From contig OY992536.1 of NCBI GenBank assembly GCA_963921195.1, positions 110,820,778 to 110,884,777 of the forward strand: a stretch of DNA of 64,000 nucleotides, given 5' to 3'. Within the stretch, counting starts at the first letter, position 1; each line of letters opens with the position of its first letter. A program made the position numbers and the translations under genes. Positions 21,101 to 32,738 of this stretch are shown here, in pieces. Under the pieces are notes generated by a model. That model did not search any database. It had not been told where the DNA came from and worked only from the letters and a program-made list of their open reading frames with translations. The stretch is from Pegoplata infirma. Its lineage: Eukaryota > Arthropoda > Insecta > Diptera > Anthomyiidae.

Positions 21101-24100
21101 GGCCCCACCCCACCGCCCTTATTTTTTGGCTCGTGCTTTCTTTTTCGAACCTATAAAAATTAGAGGGTATCGCGGATCGAAATCGAAAACTGGTTAGCTA
21201 TCCCACGCCTAATAGTGCAAATTGAAGAACCGTTTTTTGTGTTCCAAAGTTAAAAAAATAATTTTTTCATAGATATCCCACTCGCATCCCACTAAGCGAC
21301 CCCATAGCTCTTAAAGAAAAAGACCTAAGCTTTCTTTTGAATCAAAAAAAAAAAAAAAAAAAAGGGCCCAATTTGAGGAAAAATTCAAAAAAGTTTTAGA
21401 TTTTTAAGAAAAAAAATCAAATTTTTTTTTTTATTTTTTTTATAATTTTTTTTTTTAAAAGACTGAAGAAATAGCTATCTAAACTCTTTGGGACACATTT
21501 TTCTAAAAACAATAGGTAAGAAGTTACATGGATGAGAATAAACACCTCTTTAGCCAAAATGTCAAATTTCGACCCCCTCTAACTCAGAGAGTCCTTGACC
21601 GATCTCGCTGAAAAATTGTGTCTGAACTACTATCCAATAGGACTAACCTTGGTGCAAATTTCATCCCGATCGGAAGACATCGGTTTCAAAAGTTGTGTCA
21701 GTTGACACGAAAACCCCCATATATAATATGTAAACAAGAAACTGTGCTCAAAAGTTATAAATACAGAAATATCAGTAAGGGGTAACTTCCCAATTTCAAT
21801 TTTCAATACATAAACATGGACATGTCATTGGAGGTAACCAGTTTTTCTCTTCTTGTACATAATTTCTAAGTTTCTACTTCTACATTTTTGTGATATCTCA
21901 GAAACTATAAATAATCCCACTCTAAAATGTTCAGGGTGTTTTGAACACATAATTGGCTATTTGTATAAAAAATATAAAGAATCTAAAAAATATATTTTAA
22001 AAAAAAAATATTTTTAATTTTTTTTTTTTTTAATTTTTTTCTCGTTTTCTTGCGTATATACTAGGATGGCTCGTTTTTGGGCTTTTCTCTCGGATCAAAT
22101 TCTAATACCCGCCAAAAGTGTCGGTCCCCTAAGGGTAACTCACATGCAAAATATCACTCCGATCGGAGTTTATCTTCTGTCTCCACTTTAAGCCTCAAAA
22201 TTAGGGTTTTCGCAAAAAAGGACTTTTTAAAAAAAAAATAAAAAAAAAATTAAGGTTTTTTATTAAAATAATTAAAAAATTATTTTTGTATAATATTTGA
22301 TTGTAAATACTTAAATATGAAATTTAAAGATTTTACGGTATCATTAACCCGTTCAAACTTGATACCAAAAAAATGGCATGATTTTGGGGGCGTTCTCAAA
22401 ACACCTTTTTTCAAAATTTTAAAATTTTATTAAAAAAAAATTTTAAATATACCATTTTTTCTTTCTGAATTCATTAAGAACACCTTGGAGAAGAAAAATG
22501 TGAAATATGGCGGATATCCGTCGAGCCACTTTTCGGGAATCACGGGGGGAATTTATCGGATTTCAAGGAAATGTTGGTTTTATCAATAATTTGGATTAAT
22601 AAAATCTTATAAATTTCATTTTTGTGCAAATTAACGGTTTTTTGGTGTCGTGGCATTCTATTATATAACTTTAAGTCTGTCATGAAATCTTACAGATCTA
22701 GGACGTCTTAAACCCACATTGGCTGGGGGTCAAAAATTACCCCCGCGGAAAATTTTAAGTTTAGAGCTAAATTTTTGTGCTATAAACAAGTATAAAACGT
22801 TTTTTGTGTTTTTTACCCCAACTATTATTTCGTATTATTATATTATCTTTAAAAAAATCGTTAACCCTTCTTGGTTGGGGGTCAAAAATGACCCATTCAA
22901 TAAAAAATATATATTTTGTTGATATAAAAAAATTCAAGCACCATGCCTAAAAGTTTTTGTCGGGGTCATTTTTGACCCCTGGCCAATGTTGGTTAAAGAT
23001 ACCTTAAATATGAGAGTTTTAAGGGCGGATATAAAGTTATCTAATATATTGCCACAAATTAATTTTATATGAAAAAATATATACTTTTTATTGAATGGGT
23101 CATTTTTGACCCCCTACCAAGTTGGGTTAACGATTTTTTTAAAGATAATATATTAATACGAAATAATAGTTGGGGAAAAAAACATAAAAGCCGTTTTATA
23201 CTTGTTTATAGCACAAAATTTAAGCTCTAAACTTCAAATTTTCCGCGGGGATCATTTTTGACCCCCAGCCAATGTGGGTTTAAGACGTCCTAGATCTGTA
23301 AGATTTTATGACAGACTTAAAGTTATATAATAGAATGACACGACACCAAAAAACCGTTAATTTGCACAAAAATGAAGTTTATAAGATTTTATTAATCCAA
23401 ATTATTGATAAAACCAACATTTCCTTGAAATCCGCTAACATCCCCCCGCGATTCCCGAAAAGTGGCTCGACGGATATCCGCCATATTTCACATTTTTCTT
23501 CTCCAAGGTGTTCTTAATGAATTCAGAAAGAAAAAATGGTATATTTAAATTTTTTTTTTAATAAAATTTTCAAATTTTGAAAAAAGGTGTTTTAAGAAGG
23601 CCCCCAAAATCATGCCATTTTTTTGGTATCAAGTTTGAACGGGTTAATGATACCGTAAAATCTTTAAATTTCATAATTAAGTATTTACGATCAAATATTA
23701 TACAAAAATATTTTTTTTAATTATTTTATAAAAAAAACTTAAATTTTTTTTTTTTTTTTTTAAAAAGTTCTTTTTTGCAAAAACCCCAATTTTGAGGCTC
23801 AAAGTGGAGACAGAAGATAAACTCCGATCGGAGTGATATTTTGCATGTGACTTACCCTTAGGGGACCGACACTTTTGGCGGGTATTAGAATTTGATCAGA
23901 GAGAAAAGCCCAAAAACGAGCCACCCTAGTATATACTTCTACATTTTTTGTGATATCCCAAAAACTATTACGAATCCCACTCTGAAATTTTTAGGGTATT
24001 TAGACCATATCATTGGCCATTTTAATACAAATTTTAAAAAATATTAAAAATATATTTTTTTAAAAAAACAATTTTGAATTTTTTTTTCCAAAATTTTTTA

Positions 24101-24619
24101 TAAAAAAAAAGTTTCTACAATTTTTTTTAAATTAATTTATTAATCCCCATAGTTTTACCTTTCCAATGCAAAAAGACACTTGTCAATATCTCTTACACAA
24201 CAAAAGTTATGACCTTTTGAGTGGAGTCCCTATGCCGCAAATTACTAAACTTCAAAGTTTCAGAGTTGCCACACTTTTCAAAAAAAAAAAAAAAAAATAT
24301 TTTTTTTTAATACATGTGTCCACTACCACACACACTCACAAAATTTTATAAAAATCGGAGACCATCGAAAAATTACTCGTTGATGTTAAATGTTTTTGCT
24401 CATAAGTGTAATATTGATTTCACTCCGGTTTTATTATACGTCTTAAAACTTTCAACTTTGAAAGCCTAGCAAACTGAAAGTATTGGCACCAAATTTTTTT
24501 CATTATACTTTCTTGATAGTTTATAGTGTTGACATTAAGGAAATGTATAAGCTTTTGAAAATTTGTTAAATTTTATTTTTTTAATTTCTGCCAAAAAAAA
24601 TGGATTTGGAACCATAGTG
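18141..24619. mobile_element. Giant foldback, 6.5 kb, Transib-type ends, 5-bp TSD
   Basis: The two ends, CACTATGGTCCCAAAT and ATTTGGAACCATAGTG, are inverted and flanked by the perfect 5-bp duplication CAATG (18136-18140, 24620-24624). CACTATG fits the Transib terminal heptamer CACWRTG, and 5-bp TSDs are typical of Transib. The arms pair along almost the whole length (for example 18780-19050 with 24130-24400, and 19597-19760 with 21560-21722); the palindrome centre is near 20600. The right arm is split by a second foldback (22062-23928); without it the element is about 4.6 kb. A reversed empty site is at 53274-53278. No transposase frame is visible. Confidence 0.7.
22062..23928. mobile_element. 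hAT-like foldback, 1.87 kb, 8-bp TSD
   Basis: The arms run from TAGGATGGCTCGTTTTTGGG to its complement ending CGAGCCACCCTA and pair through a centre near 23000. Flanking duplications are perfect: GTATATAC at 22054-22061 and 23929-23936. The unoccupied opposite arm of the enclosing foldback reads a single GTACATAC at the equivalent place (near 19246), which confirms the boundary. It is non-coding. Its inner part contains repeated phrases such as GGGTCATTTTTGACCCC. Confidence 0.85.
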
Positions 24620-24709
24620 CAATGGAGCTAAATCATTATCTACATTAAATTAATTTATAACAAATTACTTTTCTAAATGGTTTTTGTACAGACTTTTAGA
24701 ATACATTTT

Positions 24710-24972
24710 CCAAAATCAGACCAAGGGGAAAAAGTTCCTTCTTGGAGAACTAAACTAACCTAAGAAAAACTGAATTTTTTGCAGGGTTTTTTGTACTTTT
24801 GCTAAGCAAATGCAACATTCGTATCTCAAAATCGTAAGTCGTCTCCCACAAACCCCCCCCCCCCCCACCCCCCCAAAAAAAAGACGCCACTGGATTTTTT
24901 TTATATTGTTTTTTACATTTTGGAGGGTATAAAAGATTCGGCACAGCCGAATGTATCACTCTCACTTGTTTT
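24710..24972 (+). mobile_element. 3' half of a mini-me-like element
   Basis: Matches the second half of 17470-18049 in the same orientation, from CCAAGGGGAAAAAGTTCC to the hairpin ATTCGGCACAGCCGAAT and CTCACTTGTTTT. A C-rich run of 14-15 C lies near 24846-24860. The (GTCY)n half is missing. Confidence 0.75.
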
Positions 24973-25568
24973 ACATATATTTTATATAAGTTTACCTTTC
25001 TTTAAAAAAAATTTCCGTCTTAATACGATCAAGGATACTCACAGGACATATCTAAGAAGTTGCAAATGTCCTATTTGGTTTAATTCTTAAGACTCTGAGA
25101 ATTTTGTTCAAATTTTCTCGTTCAAAATGAATATGTTTACTAGACAGCCCCATCAAGAAAACTTGCGTTTCAGAAGTCTGTGCAAAAAAAAAATATTTTT
25201 TTTAGATTTCGTTAACCTTAATCAGATTAAACAAAAACAGACCTAATATTTTATTATATTTAAATTGTATCTTCTTTTTATTTTGAAATAAAACTGGTTC
25301 TTTTATTTTTATAAGTAGTTTTATTTATTTTTTTTTGTTGTCTAAAGAGGAAGTTTAAAAAAAACGATTTCTTTTTAATTTCTTTGTTAACTTGTCTGAT
25401 TGTGAGTATCATTTTCAAAAAACATTAATTTCAAAACAAATAAAAATAAATATAAAATTTTAACGGTGTTGTTTATTTATTTACGTATTTATTTATGTTA
25501 TTAAAAACTTTAGACATTTTTAAAATTAATTCATGGAGGTTTTTTTGAGAACGTATTGGAATTTGGAT
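24973..25568. other. AT-rich spacer, nothing recognised
   Basis: No coding, repeat or RNA signal that I can name. Confidence 0.4.
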
Positions 25569-25700
25569 TAGGCTGGATTGCTCTGTGTTCCGTTACAAAA
25601 TAACTCTCCGTTGAATTAAATTTTTTTATAAAAATTTTTACATAAAGTTCCGTTATATCTACAGTTAGCAGCTAACTGGATATTGCGTAATTAGCCCTTA
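25569..25700. mobile_element. 132-bp MITE, copy 1
   Basis: Ends TAGGCTGGATT and AATTAGCCCTTA. The interior has CTCCGTTGAATTAAATTT and CAGTTAGCAGCTAACT. An equally long copy is at 53842-53973. The target duplication is not clear here. Confidence 0.65.
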
Positions 25701-26451
25701 TATGCTATTTACATATACCCCGAATTCCACATAAATTTGGATTTCAAATCCAATTAAAATCTTAACCGTTTACATATGCTTTTTTGACATTTAGCGGGAT
25801 TTTGTTTGTTCTAACTCTGTATTTTCTTTTGATTTGTGTACAGGGTTGTTAGTTGGAAAATTACCCAATTTTATAAATATTTCTAAAAACAATGATTTTT
25901 CTTTGCCGGAGCCAATATTTTCAATCCCACTAGTATATGTTGGGACCACAATATCAAAAAATGTGTTTTTATGTAGAGCTGTTTCTTTAAATGCAAGAAA
26001 ATTAACATTTTTGTCAAGTTTGGGGCCGCCACCATTGAGTGTTTTTCTTTGTTAGGAAGACCAAATTGGTCAACTAAATTGTGCGTTTACCATTTGCAAT
26101 GGTAAATTTTCAATAAAACATTGTTAAACATTGTTTTTATTAATCTTTTAATAGTTTTAAAAAATAAATTTTAATTGTTTTTTTACTTTATAAAAAACAA
26201 CAACAGCTGATAAAAAATCGTGTGCAGCGTTGTAAAAAAAGCATTAGGGATGATTATTTTGGGAAAATCCATAGTTGTACAATTAAGTAGTAGAAATTTT
26301 TTGGATTTTAAATTGCGATTTTACGATTTTTTTTTCCAAGTTTTTTTTGTATGGGATTTGACATTTGAAATCCAAAAAAGTAATTGGATTTACTTGGATT
26401 TTCATTGAAATCCCATTTTTTTTGGATTTCGAGGCATATGTAAATGGCCTA
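25699..26451. mobile_element. Degenerate inverted-repeat element
   Basis: CTATTTACATATACCCCGAA at the left and CGAGGCATATGTAAATGGCC at the right are inverted, followed inward on both sides by TTGGATTT-containing arms. The interior is AT-rich; a 73-codon frame at 25834-26055 resembles nothing I know and is probably chance. Confidence 0.45.
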
Positions 26452-27270
26452 TTAGTTCCTTTATAAATCTTAATGAATTTTATTAGTTTAAAAAAAATCT
26501 ATCTCGAATATTTAATATTTGAAATTTTAGAGTTTGTAAAATGGGCGACTTAAACAATTTACAAAAAAAAACTTATCTAATATTTCTTCTATTCTTCTAA
26601 AAAATTTACCTGCTTTAAAAAAAAAATAATAATTCCCTTACACAAAGAACCACTTGTGTGTTATAAATCCATCACATTTTATTGCAACAAATTGTTTGGT
26701 GACCGTAGAGATGCTAAAAGTCTCCAGATGATAGAATATGATGTAGGAGATGAAAAAAAACTAAGGTATAAAAAAAGTATTTAGAAAAAAACAGTGACAT
26801 TTTTCTTTTTATACATTGTTGCTTTACAGACGAAATCATTAAAAAACAGAAATACCAAAAAAGGACACATTGAAAAAAAGATATTTGTCAGGTTTTAGAG
26901 GCCAGCATGTCACCTGAATGTCTTTTTAGAATTAAAAAGAAGAAAAGAAAAAATTAAAAATTTTTAAGATGAGACAAAGAAACCATAGAAAATACAAAAA
27001 AAAAAAAAAACTTTTATTACATGAAATAAAGGTTGACAAAAGACGCCTTAATGAAAATATAAACACCATTTACATGCCAGGTATACCAATTCAACAGTCC
27101 CAACACACCTTGCAACTTTCAGTTGTCATAAAAGTGCGCGAAAATAAAATTTGAATCGTAAAAGGTTAACAAATCTGTTTCAGTTTCCTTAGAAAAATTG
27201 ATAAAAAATGTCGCCCTATTTCGACATCATTTGAAACTTGATAAAAAAAGTGTTTTATAATGATTCTTAG
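26452..27270. other. AT-rich spacer
   Basis: A-rich, no gene recognised. The A-rich frame at 26969-27154 has no family features. Confidence 0.4.
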
Positions 27271-27274
27271 GACT

Positions 27275-27355
27275 ACGGCCAATACTTCGGTTAGTTACAA
27301 ACATCAGCAAATATTCATTATACCCTGTGCCACAAAGTGATGTGGAGTATAAAAA
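27275..27355 (-). mobile_element. Fragment of mini-me-like 5' end
   Basis: TTACAAACATCAGCAAATATTCATTATACCCTGTGCCACAAAGTG matches the corresponding end at 51595-51658. Only the terminal 80 bp are present, next to the broken 3' end of the LOA-like LINE. Confidence 0.55.
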
Positions 27356-27419
27356 TGTGTAAATTTTAAATTTTGCAAACATTCTTTTTTTTTGTAAAAT
27401 TTTCATTTTAGAATTCCTA

Positions 27420-27605
27420 TCAATTTTGTTCATCAATTCAACTATAGGAACCGAGATGTCAGGTTCTACACGTTCCGCCAGCGATTTCAAGCCATTTCTC
27501 GTACATTCATCAGCCAATTCGTTTCCAGAGACTCCACTATGTCTAGAACCCAGATTTGCTTGCCCGTGTGCTGACTGATTCGACGAACGAATTGCATACA
27601 ATTGC
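27420..27605 (-). pseudogene. LOA-like LINE, RNase H C-terminal half
   Basis: On the minus strand the frame reads SRHSGVSGNELADECTRNG, the last RNase H motif (xPGHSGxxGNExAD), followed by the usual linker. It continues the RNase H domain at 27829-28086 of the same element after a small foldback insertion. The element's 3' end beyond the linker is lost. Confidence 0.7.
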
Positions 27606-27642
27606 TAACAATTCCCGATTTTACAGTACCAAGTATAAATGT

Positions 27643-27778
27643 GAAGGATCAGTACTGATCCGGAAAATGGATCGCTAAGATTAGATCAGTTTTATTCGGA
27701 TGAAATTTTATCCTTCCGATTAAAACTGATCTAATCTCAGCGAACCACTTTTGGGATCAGTACTGATCTTACTCGGAG
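27643..27778. mobile_element. Small palindromic MITE in RNase H domain
   Basis: AAGGATCAGTACTGATCC and GATTAGATCAGTTTTA on the left are mirrored by TAAAACTGATCTAATC and GGGATCAGTACTGATCTT on the right; the centre is near 27707. It splits the LOA-like RNase H coding sequence. Confidence 0.65.
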
Positions 27779-27828
27779 CAGTACGGAGCTTTCAAATCTC
27801 GGATCAGATGTGATATATAAGAATATAT

Positions 27829-28160
27829 CTAAACATTTTTAGTCGGGGTGTTTGATTCTAAGGCCTTCAGAGTTGCAAGACTATCCACGATAATGTTAAT
27901 GACGCAAGGACGAAGGTGCCTTGTCGTAATCATCTGCGCAGCTTTATCAATAGCAAGTACCTCAGCCTTGAAAACACTACACTTATCCGGAAGTATCAAT
28001 GAGACCCCGATTTCGAGGCATTCAGAGTACACTACCCACCCGTACCCATCTCTGAATTGATCCATCCGTAAAGATTGATATCGCATTCTCTGTTATAACA
28101 GAGTTTTCCGCCCAGTCTTTAGTAGTTGGTATTTGGACTTCAAAGGTTCTGTCAAAGTTC
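27829..28160 (-). pseudogene. LOA-like LINE, RNase H N-terminal half
   Basis: Minus strand: SECLEIGVSLILPDKCSVFKAEVLAIDKAAQM then INIIVDSLATLKAL. This is the RNase H domain carried by LOA/I-group LINEs: the conserved Glu in the F-AE helix and Asp in the VDS strand are present. The first Asp strand (FTDGS) is shifted out of frame upstream. Nucleotide identity with 43026-43270 is high, so both loci are one family. Confidence 0.75.
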
Positions 28161-28163
28161 GTC

Positions 28164-30987
28164 TGTTTTTTTTTTTTTTTTTTTTTTTACTTTGAGCCAA
28201 CACTCAGGGGATGCCCCCTACTAATGCAATGCATTGTGTTGGTATTAGGAAAATAGGTTATGAGGAGAAGGAAAGAGGGAGTAGTGTTTGTGGACATTTA
28301 ATTTGAACTTTTCTAAATTATAGCCTACTGGAAAGATTTCTGCGGGGAGTTTGTTCCACATACGGCTAGTTCGACCGAGAAACGAATTTTCTCTGTAATG
28401 CGTTGTGCGATACATTGGACAGTCGACAACAAACGGATGTGAGTTGCTGGAAAGGCGAGTACTACGGGTATGCACCCGCGTCTCAGGGATGAGTTCACCC
28501 ATCTCAGCTGAGCACTTACCGTGGTAATATCGATAGAACAATGACACACAACCCACATTCCGACGATGCTCCAATGAATCAATAGAGCTGGATACCCTAC
28601 TGTCATTGATGAGCTTCAACGCACTCCTTTGCACCCGATCCAGAAGCTTCAAGATAGACCTTGAGGCACCTGCCCAGATATGGGAGTTGTATTCCATTTT
28701 CGGTCGGATATAGGCGGTATAAATAGTGAGAAGATCAGACGGGGTGAAGTAATTCTTGCACCGTTTTAAAAAACCAAGACACTTGAATGCTTCTTTCGAC
28801 ACTTGAAAAACATGTTGGTTCCATCGAACATCACATTGGATTTTCATGCCTAGAACATCAAGAGTGTCTGATTCCTCAATAGCTATACCGCCCATGGATA
28901 CAGATGACGCTGATTCCACAAGACGTCTGTGGGTCAGCATACAACATTGGGTTTTACGAGCATTAAAATCGACCTGATTCGCAAGACCCCACTCGGAGAT
29001 TTTCGTAAGGTCATGATTGAGTGTGTCATTCATGTTCTGCCTCATAGCATCAACCTCAATAAGGCTTGGTCTATGATTAAAGGAAAATGAATGACAAATG
29101 TTGCTGTCATCTGCAAAAGAATAGATAGGATTGAAAGTTAGACCCAGAAGGTCGTTAAGAAAAATAAGAAAAAGTGTAGGAGATAGAACAGAACCTTGCG
29201 GTACCCCTGAATTCAGATGAAACTCATCCGATGAGAACCCATCTATAACAACACGTATAGAGCGGTCTCTAAGAAAGCTCGATATAAATCGAGAGAAATC
29301 ACTACCGACACCAAACGCAATAAGCTTCGAAACGAGTGCACCGTGCCACACACGATCAAACGCCTTGGAAATATCTAGAGCAACCACCTTGCTTTCACCA
29401 AATTGGTGAATAGAACGACTCCAGCGTTCCGAAAGAAACGCTAACAGGTCTCCCGTAGAACGACCTCTACGAAAGCCATACTGTCGATCGCACAAAAGTG
29501 AATTTGACTCCAAATAATTTACCAGGTGGTGATTCATCATGCTCTCCATGACTTTCGAGAGCGTAGAACAAATTGCTATTGGGCGGTAGTTTTCAGGGTT
29601 TGTAGCCTCTCCCTTTTTTGGGATTGGCTGGACGTTGGCCACCTTCCAGCAAGAGGGAAAAACTCCTACCCGGTACGAGTAGCTAAATAATGTTGCCAAA
29701 GGACGAGACAAAGACAAAGCACACCGTTTCAGGACCACAGCCGTAATACCATCCGGCCCCGGAGACTTGTTTATGTTGAGATCCTCAAGGACCTTTTTAA
29801 CTGCACGCGCTCGAAAAAATATCTTGGACATAGTAAAGGATACCCTTTCGAGCACGGGCGTTGGTTGATTGCTTTCCGGCAAGTATGCATTTCTTGCAAA
29901 CATGTCAGCAAAAAGGTTGGCTTTATCAACCGGGTCTGTGAATATTTGGTCATTCATTATAAGGGTTGGAATGGATGAACTAGTATTATTCTTTACCCTT
30001 TTAACAAATGACCAAAAGGTCTTACTACCCCGAGGAGCAGCAAGGACCTTAGCACGCAGACGCTGTTCGTAAAGAAGCTTTTCGCGTCTGAGTACTCTGG
30101 CACATTCATTTCTCGCCTGTTTACGTAACGTGTCAGTAACTGAGTTTTTGTCGTTACGCCAATTACTGAACGCATCCTCTCTGGATCTGACTGCATTGCG
30201 GCACGTCTGATTAAACCAGCACTTATGTTTTGGTTTAGTCGAAATTTGCTTCGATGGAATGAATAATTTCATTCCAAGCATTATCACATTTACTATCATT
30301 TCTGCCGCAGCGTTAACATTGTCATCAAGAAAACAAAGTTTCCAATTGAAATGCTGGAAGAACTCGTTAAGCTCAGCCCAACGTGCCTTTTCATATACAA
30401 AAGTAGAGCGCTTCGTTGCTGGTTTTGAAGCACTACGAAGGTCAGAAAATGAAAAGGATGCAGAAATGATGTTATGATCCGAGTTTCCGAGAGGCGCAAG
30501 GATCTCGACTTCGTATTTGTCTGGATGCGAAGTGAGAAAAAGGTCGAGGGTATTACGAAACTGCCCATCAACACACGAAATATGTGTTGGTTCATTCACA
30601 AGTTGCACAAGGTGGTTGTGTGCAGCGAAAAGCTCAACATATAAGCCCTCGGGAGTCGTATGGCTAGAATGGCGAAGCCATGACGAATTGTGCACATTGA
30701 AATCCCCGGCAACGACTATTTCACTACTCGGACAGACCCCAAGGATTCCAGTGATAGAATCAGATACGGAGTCAAAATGATCGTAGGAGTTCGCCGTGTC
30801 CAAATTTGGGCTCCTATAGACGAACCCGAAGTGCAAAATGTGTGTCCTGATTTGGAATTTAACCCAAAGCGAGTTAAATTCCGCATCACTACAGCCTAGA
30901 TGTGGCTGTAGTTGGTACACAACATTTTCACGAATGTATAACGCAAGGCCCCGATGAGGAATAAAAAGGGATAGCAATTGAGATGCT
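28164..30987 (-). mobile_element. 5'-truncated jockey/CR1-group LINE nested in LOA-like LINE
   Basis: On the minus strand the element runs from a junction near 30987 to a poly(A) that appears as a T run at about 28167-28189. The 3' UTR is only some 55 nt. It lies between the reverse transcriptase and RNase H parts of a LOA-like element on the same strand. About 150 bp of the host LINE present at 42878-43036 are missing at the insertion point, so integration was accompanied by a target deletion. Confidence 0.75.
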
Positions 30988-31136
30988 TTGTTAAGTATAA
31001 CTCCCAGGCCGGCCTGGGGTGCTGATCTAATAGCAAGAGTGATACCCACGCACACCAGTCGTAGATTGCAGAGATTTGATTTCTTATTCACTGCTCTCCA
31101 CCACACAAGGGCACCATAGGTAAGTGTTGGAGTCAA
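28245..31136 (-). pseudogene. Chimeric frame: LOA RT tail fused to jockey/CR1-group EN-RT
   Basis: This is one open frame of 963 codons. About the first 49 codons (ALVWWRAVNKK, AIRSAPQAGLGVILN) are the reverse transcriptase tail of the host LOA-like LINE. The rest is the inserted LINE. It has endonuclease motifs GDFNVHNSSW (near 30700) and SDHN but lacks the N-terminal strand with the catalytic Glu. The RT has NYRPIAICSTLSKVMES, YGFRRGRST, SGVPQGSVLSPTLF and the catalytic FADD (minus, near 29105-29116). The C-terminal end MWNKLPAEIFPVGYNLEKFK is common in jockey/CR1-group proteins. There is no internal stop, so the insertion is fairly young, but no native start remains. The clade assignment within the group is uncertain. 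Confidence 0.8.
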
Positions 31137-32180
31137 TGATCACACCCAGGTATTTCGCCTCATTAGATAGTTCCTGTGTGATTCCATCTAATTTGGGAAG
31201 AACAAACCTGTCTATCTTAGTCCTATTTGAGAACAAGACCAGTTCGGTTTTGGCGGGATTAACTCCCAGGTCCTTGTCCTTTGAGAGTTTCTTGAGCGCT
31301 GATTCCATGATTTTGCTAATCGTTAGTAAAAACTTACCTTTAATTAGGATCACAACGTCATCAGCGTAGGCAACCACCTTAATACCCATTTCGTTAAGGG
31401 ACTCGAGGATCTCATTTATTATAAGATTCCACAGAAGAGGAGAGATCACTCCCCCTTGTGGAGTGCCCCTTGTAACTACTTTTCTCACTTGACCGTCATC
31501 TATTTGCGAGTTTATTGCCCTGCTTTCAGCATGTTGCCTGTCCATAAGGTGTGTTCGTGCTGCATTTTGTAGGGCATTAAGAATTGATGATATTTTGACA
31601 TTGTTAAACACCCCTTCCACGTCCAGAAATGATGCCAAAACATTCTCTTTTTTGTGAAGAGTATCCTCAATCAGCCCGATAACATCACTTAAAGCCGTCT
31701 CAACCCCACCCTTAGGATAGGCGTGTTGGGCTTCGCTAAAATAGTCGGATGTGAGGGTATTTCTCACATAAACATCTACTAGTCTTTCCAGTGTTTTCAA
31801 TAAAAACGATGACAGACGGATAGGTCTGTAATCATTTGCGGTGTTGTGGTTTATCTTTTCCGCTTTGGGTATAAAGACTCCCGCCATTCGGAGGGTATAT
31901 ACCCTGATGCCAGGCTACCCATAAAGATACGTAGTAGCCATGTCAGGATTATTCCGAGGAACTCCTGCAAGAATGCCGGAAATATGCCATCAGGCGCTTC
32001 AGAATACATTTACCGGAATTATTGTTGGTGAAAGTGTATCCAAGGGAACATCTCTTTTCACCTCGTCTCTGCAACCCGGAAAATGGGTATCCATCAGAAG
32101 TTCAATGGTTTTCTGTAAAAAATATGTAAACCACATATATCCGACCAAAAATAGAATAGAGTTCCCATATAATAGCAGGG
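30988..32180 (-). pseudogene. LOA-like LINE reverse transcriptase (degenerate)
   Basis: From 5' to 3' on the minus strand: ELLMDTHFPGCRDEV (near 32100), APDGIFPAFLQEF (near 31990), a frameshift around 31890, then DYRPIRLSSFLLKTLERL, QHAYPKGGVETAL, ASFLDVEGVFNNV, RGTPQGGVISPLLWN, the catalytic YADD (near 31358-31369) and LGVNPAKTELVLF. It belongs to the LOA/I-type LINEs, which also carry RNase H, as seen downstream at 27420-28160. The endonuclease is missing (5' truncation). The RT ends at the nested LINE. Confidence 0.8.
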
Positions 32181-32199
32181 ACTCATTCACAGTTTAAGA

Positions 32200-32738
32200 A
32201 GAGATCCATTTACTGGATCATCTTAAAAATGTAGTTTTTATAACATTCTATTGACCGACCAAGCAGTTCAATTGGAAAACGGCATTTGGTAAGAATTAAG
32301 TAATTGGAACACTTGCTTTAAAATGTTCGCTTTCGAGAAAATTCGGGTCTAATTTCACTGTGTTATTCGACCAAACAGTTTAGCCCATGGTATTTGGTCA
32401 GAATTTTGAAGAATTTTGGTAAAATTTTGCATTTGTGTAATTTTTATTCAGGGACTCTTGAATATGTTGCTACTTTCAAATTTAAGGGCGAAGTGGAAGT
32501 TGAGCAACACAAAAATTCCGCGACCGAATAGGGAAATTGGAATTCACTTCTACTCCGTCTTTAAATTAAACATCATCTCTACAAAACTCCGGCTATAAAC
32601 AAAATATCTCCAAAATGCTTTCAAATACAAAATTCAAAACAATTAAACTTTTGGGCCGAACTGTTTAAGCAGGCACTATTTCACTCTTCTATCAACAGAT
32701 TTCAGAAGAGGTAAGTGAACTCGTGCGCTTTTTTATCA
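32200..32738. other. AT-rich spacer
   Basis: No gene recognised. A short stretch around 32220-32420 repeats phrases like GACCAA-CAGTT, without clear boundaries. Confidence 0.4.

Noticed and set aside
20884..21197. Overlapping 65- and 80-codon frames as a gene
   Set aside because: They lie in one arm of the large palindrome, and the mirrored arm does not keep the frame.
27227..27601. Single 124-codon gene on the minus strand
   Set aside because: Only the RNase H part (27420-27605) is element-derived; the rest runs into unrelated mini-me-like sequence.
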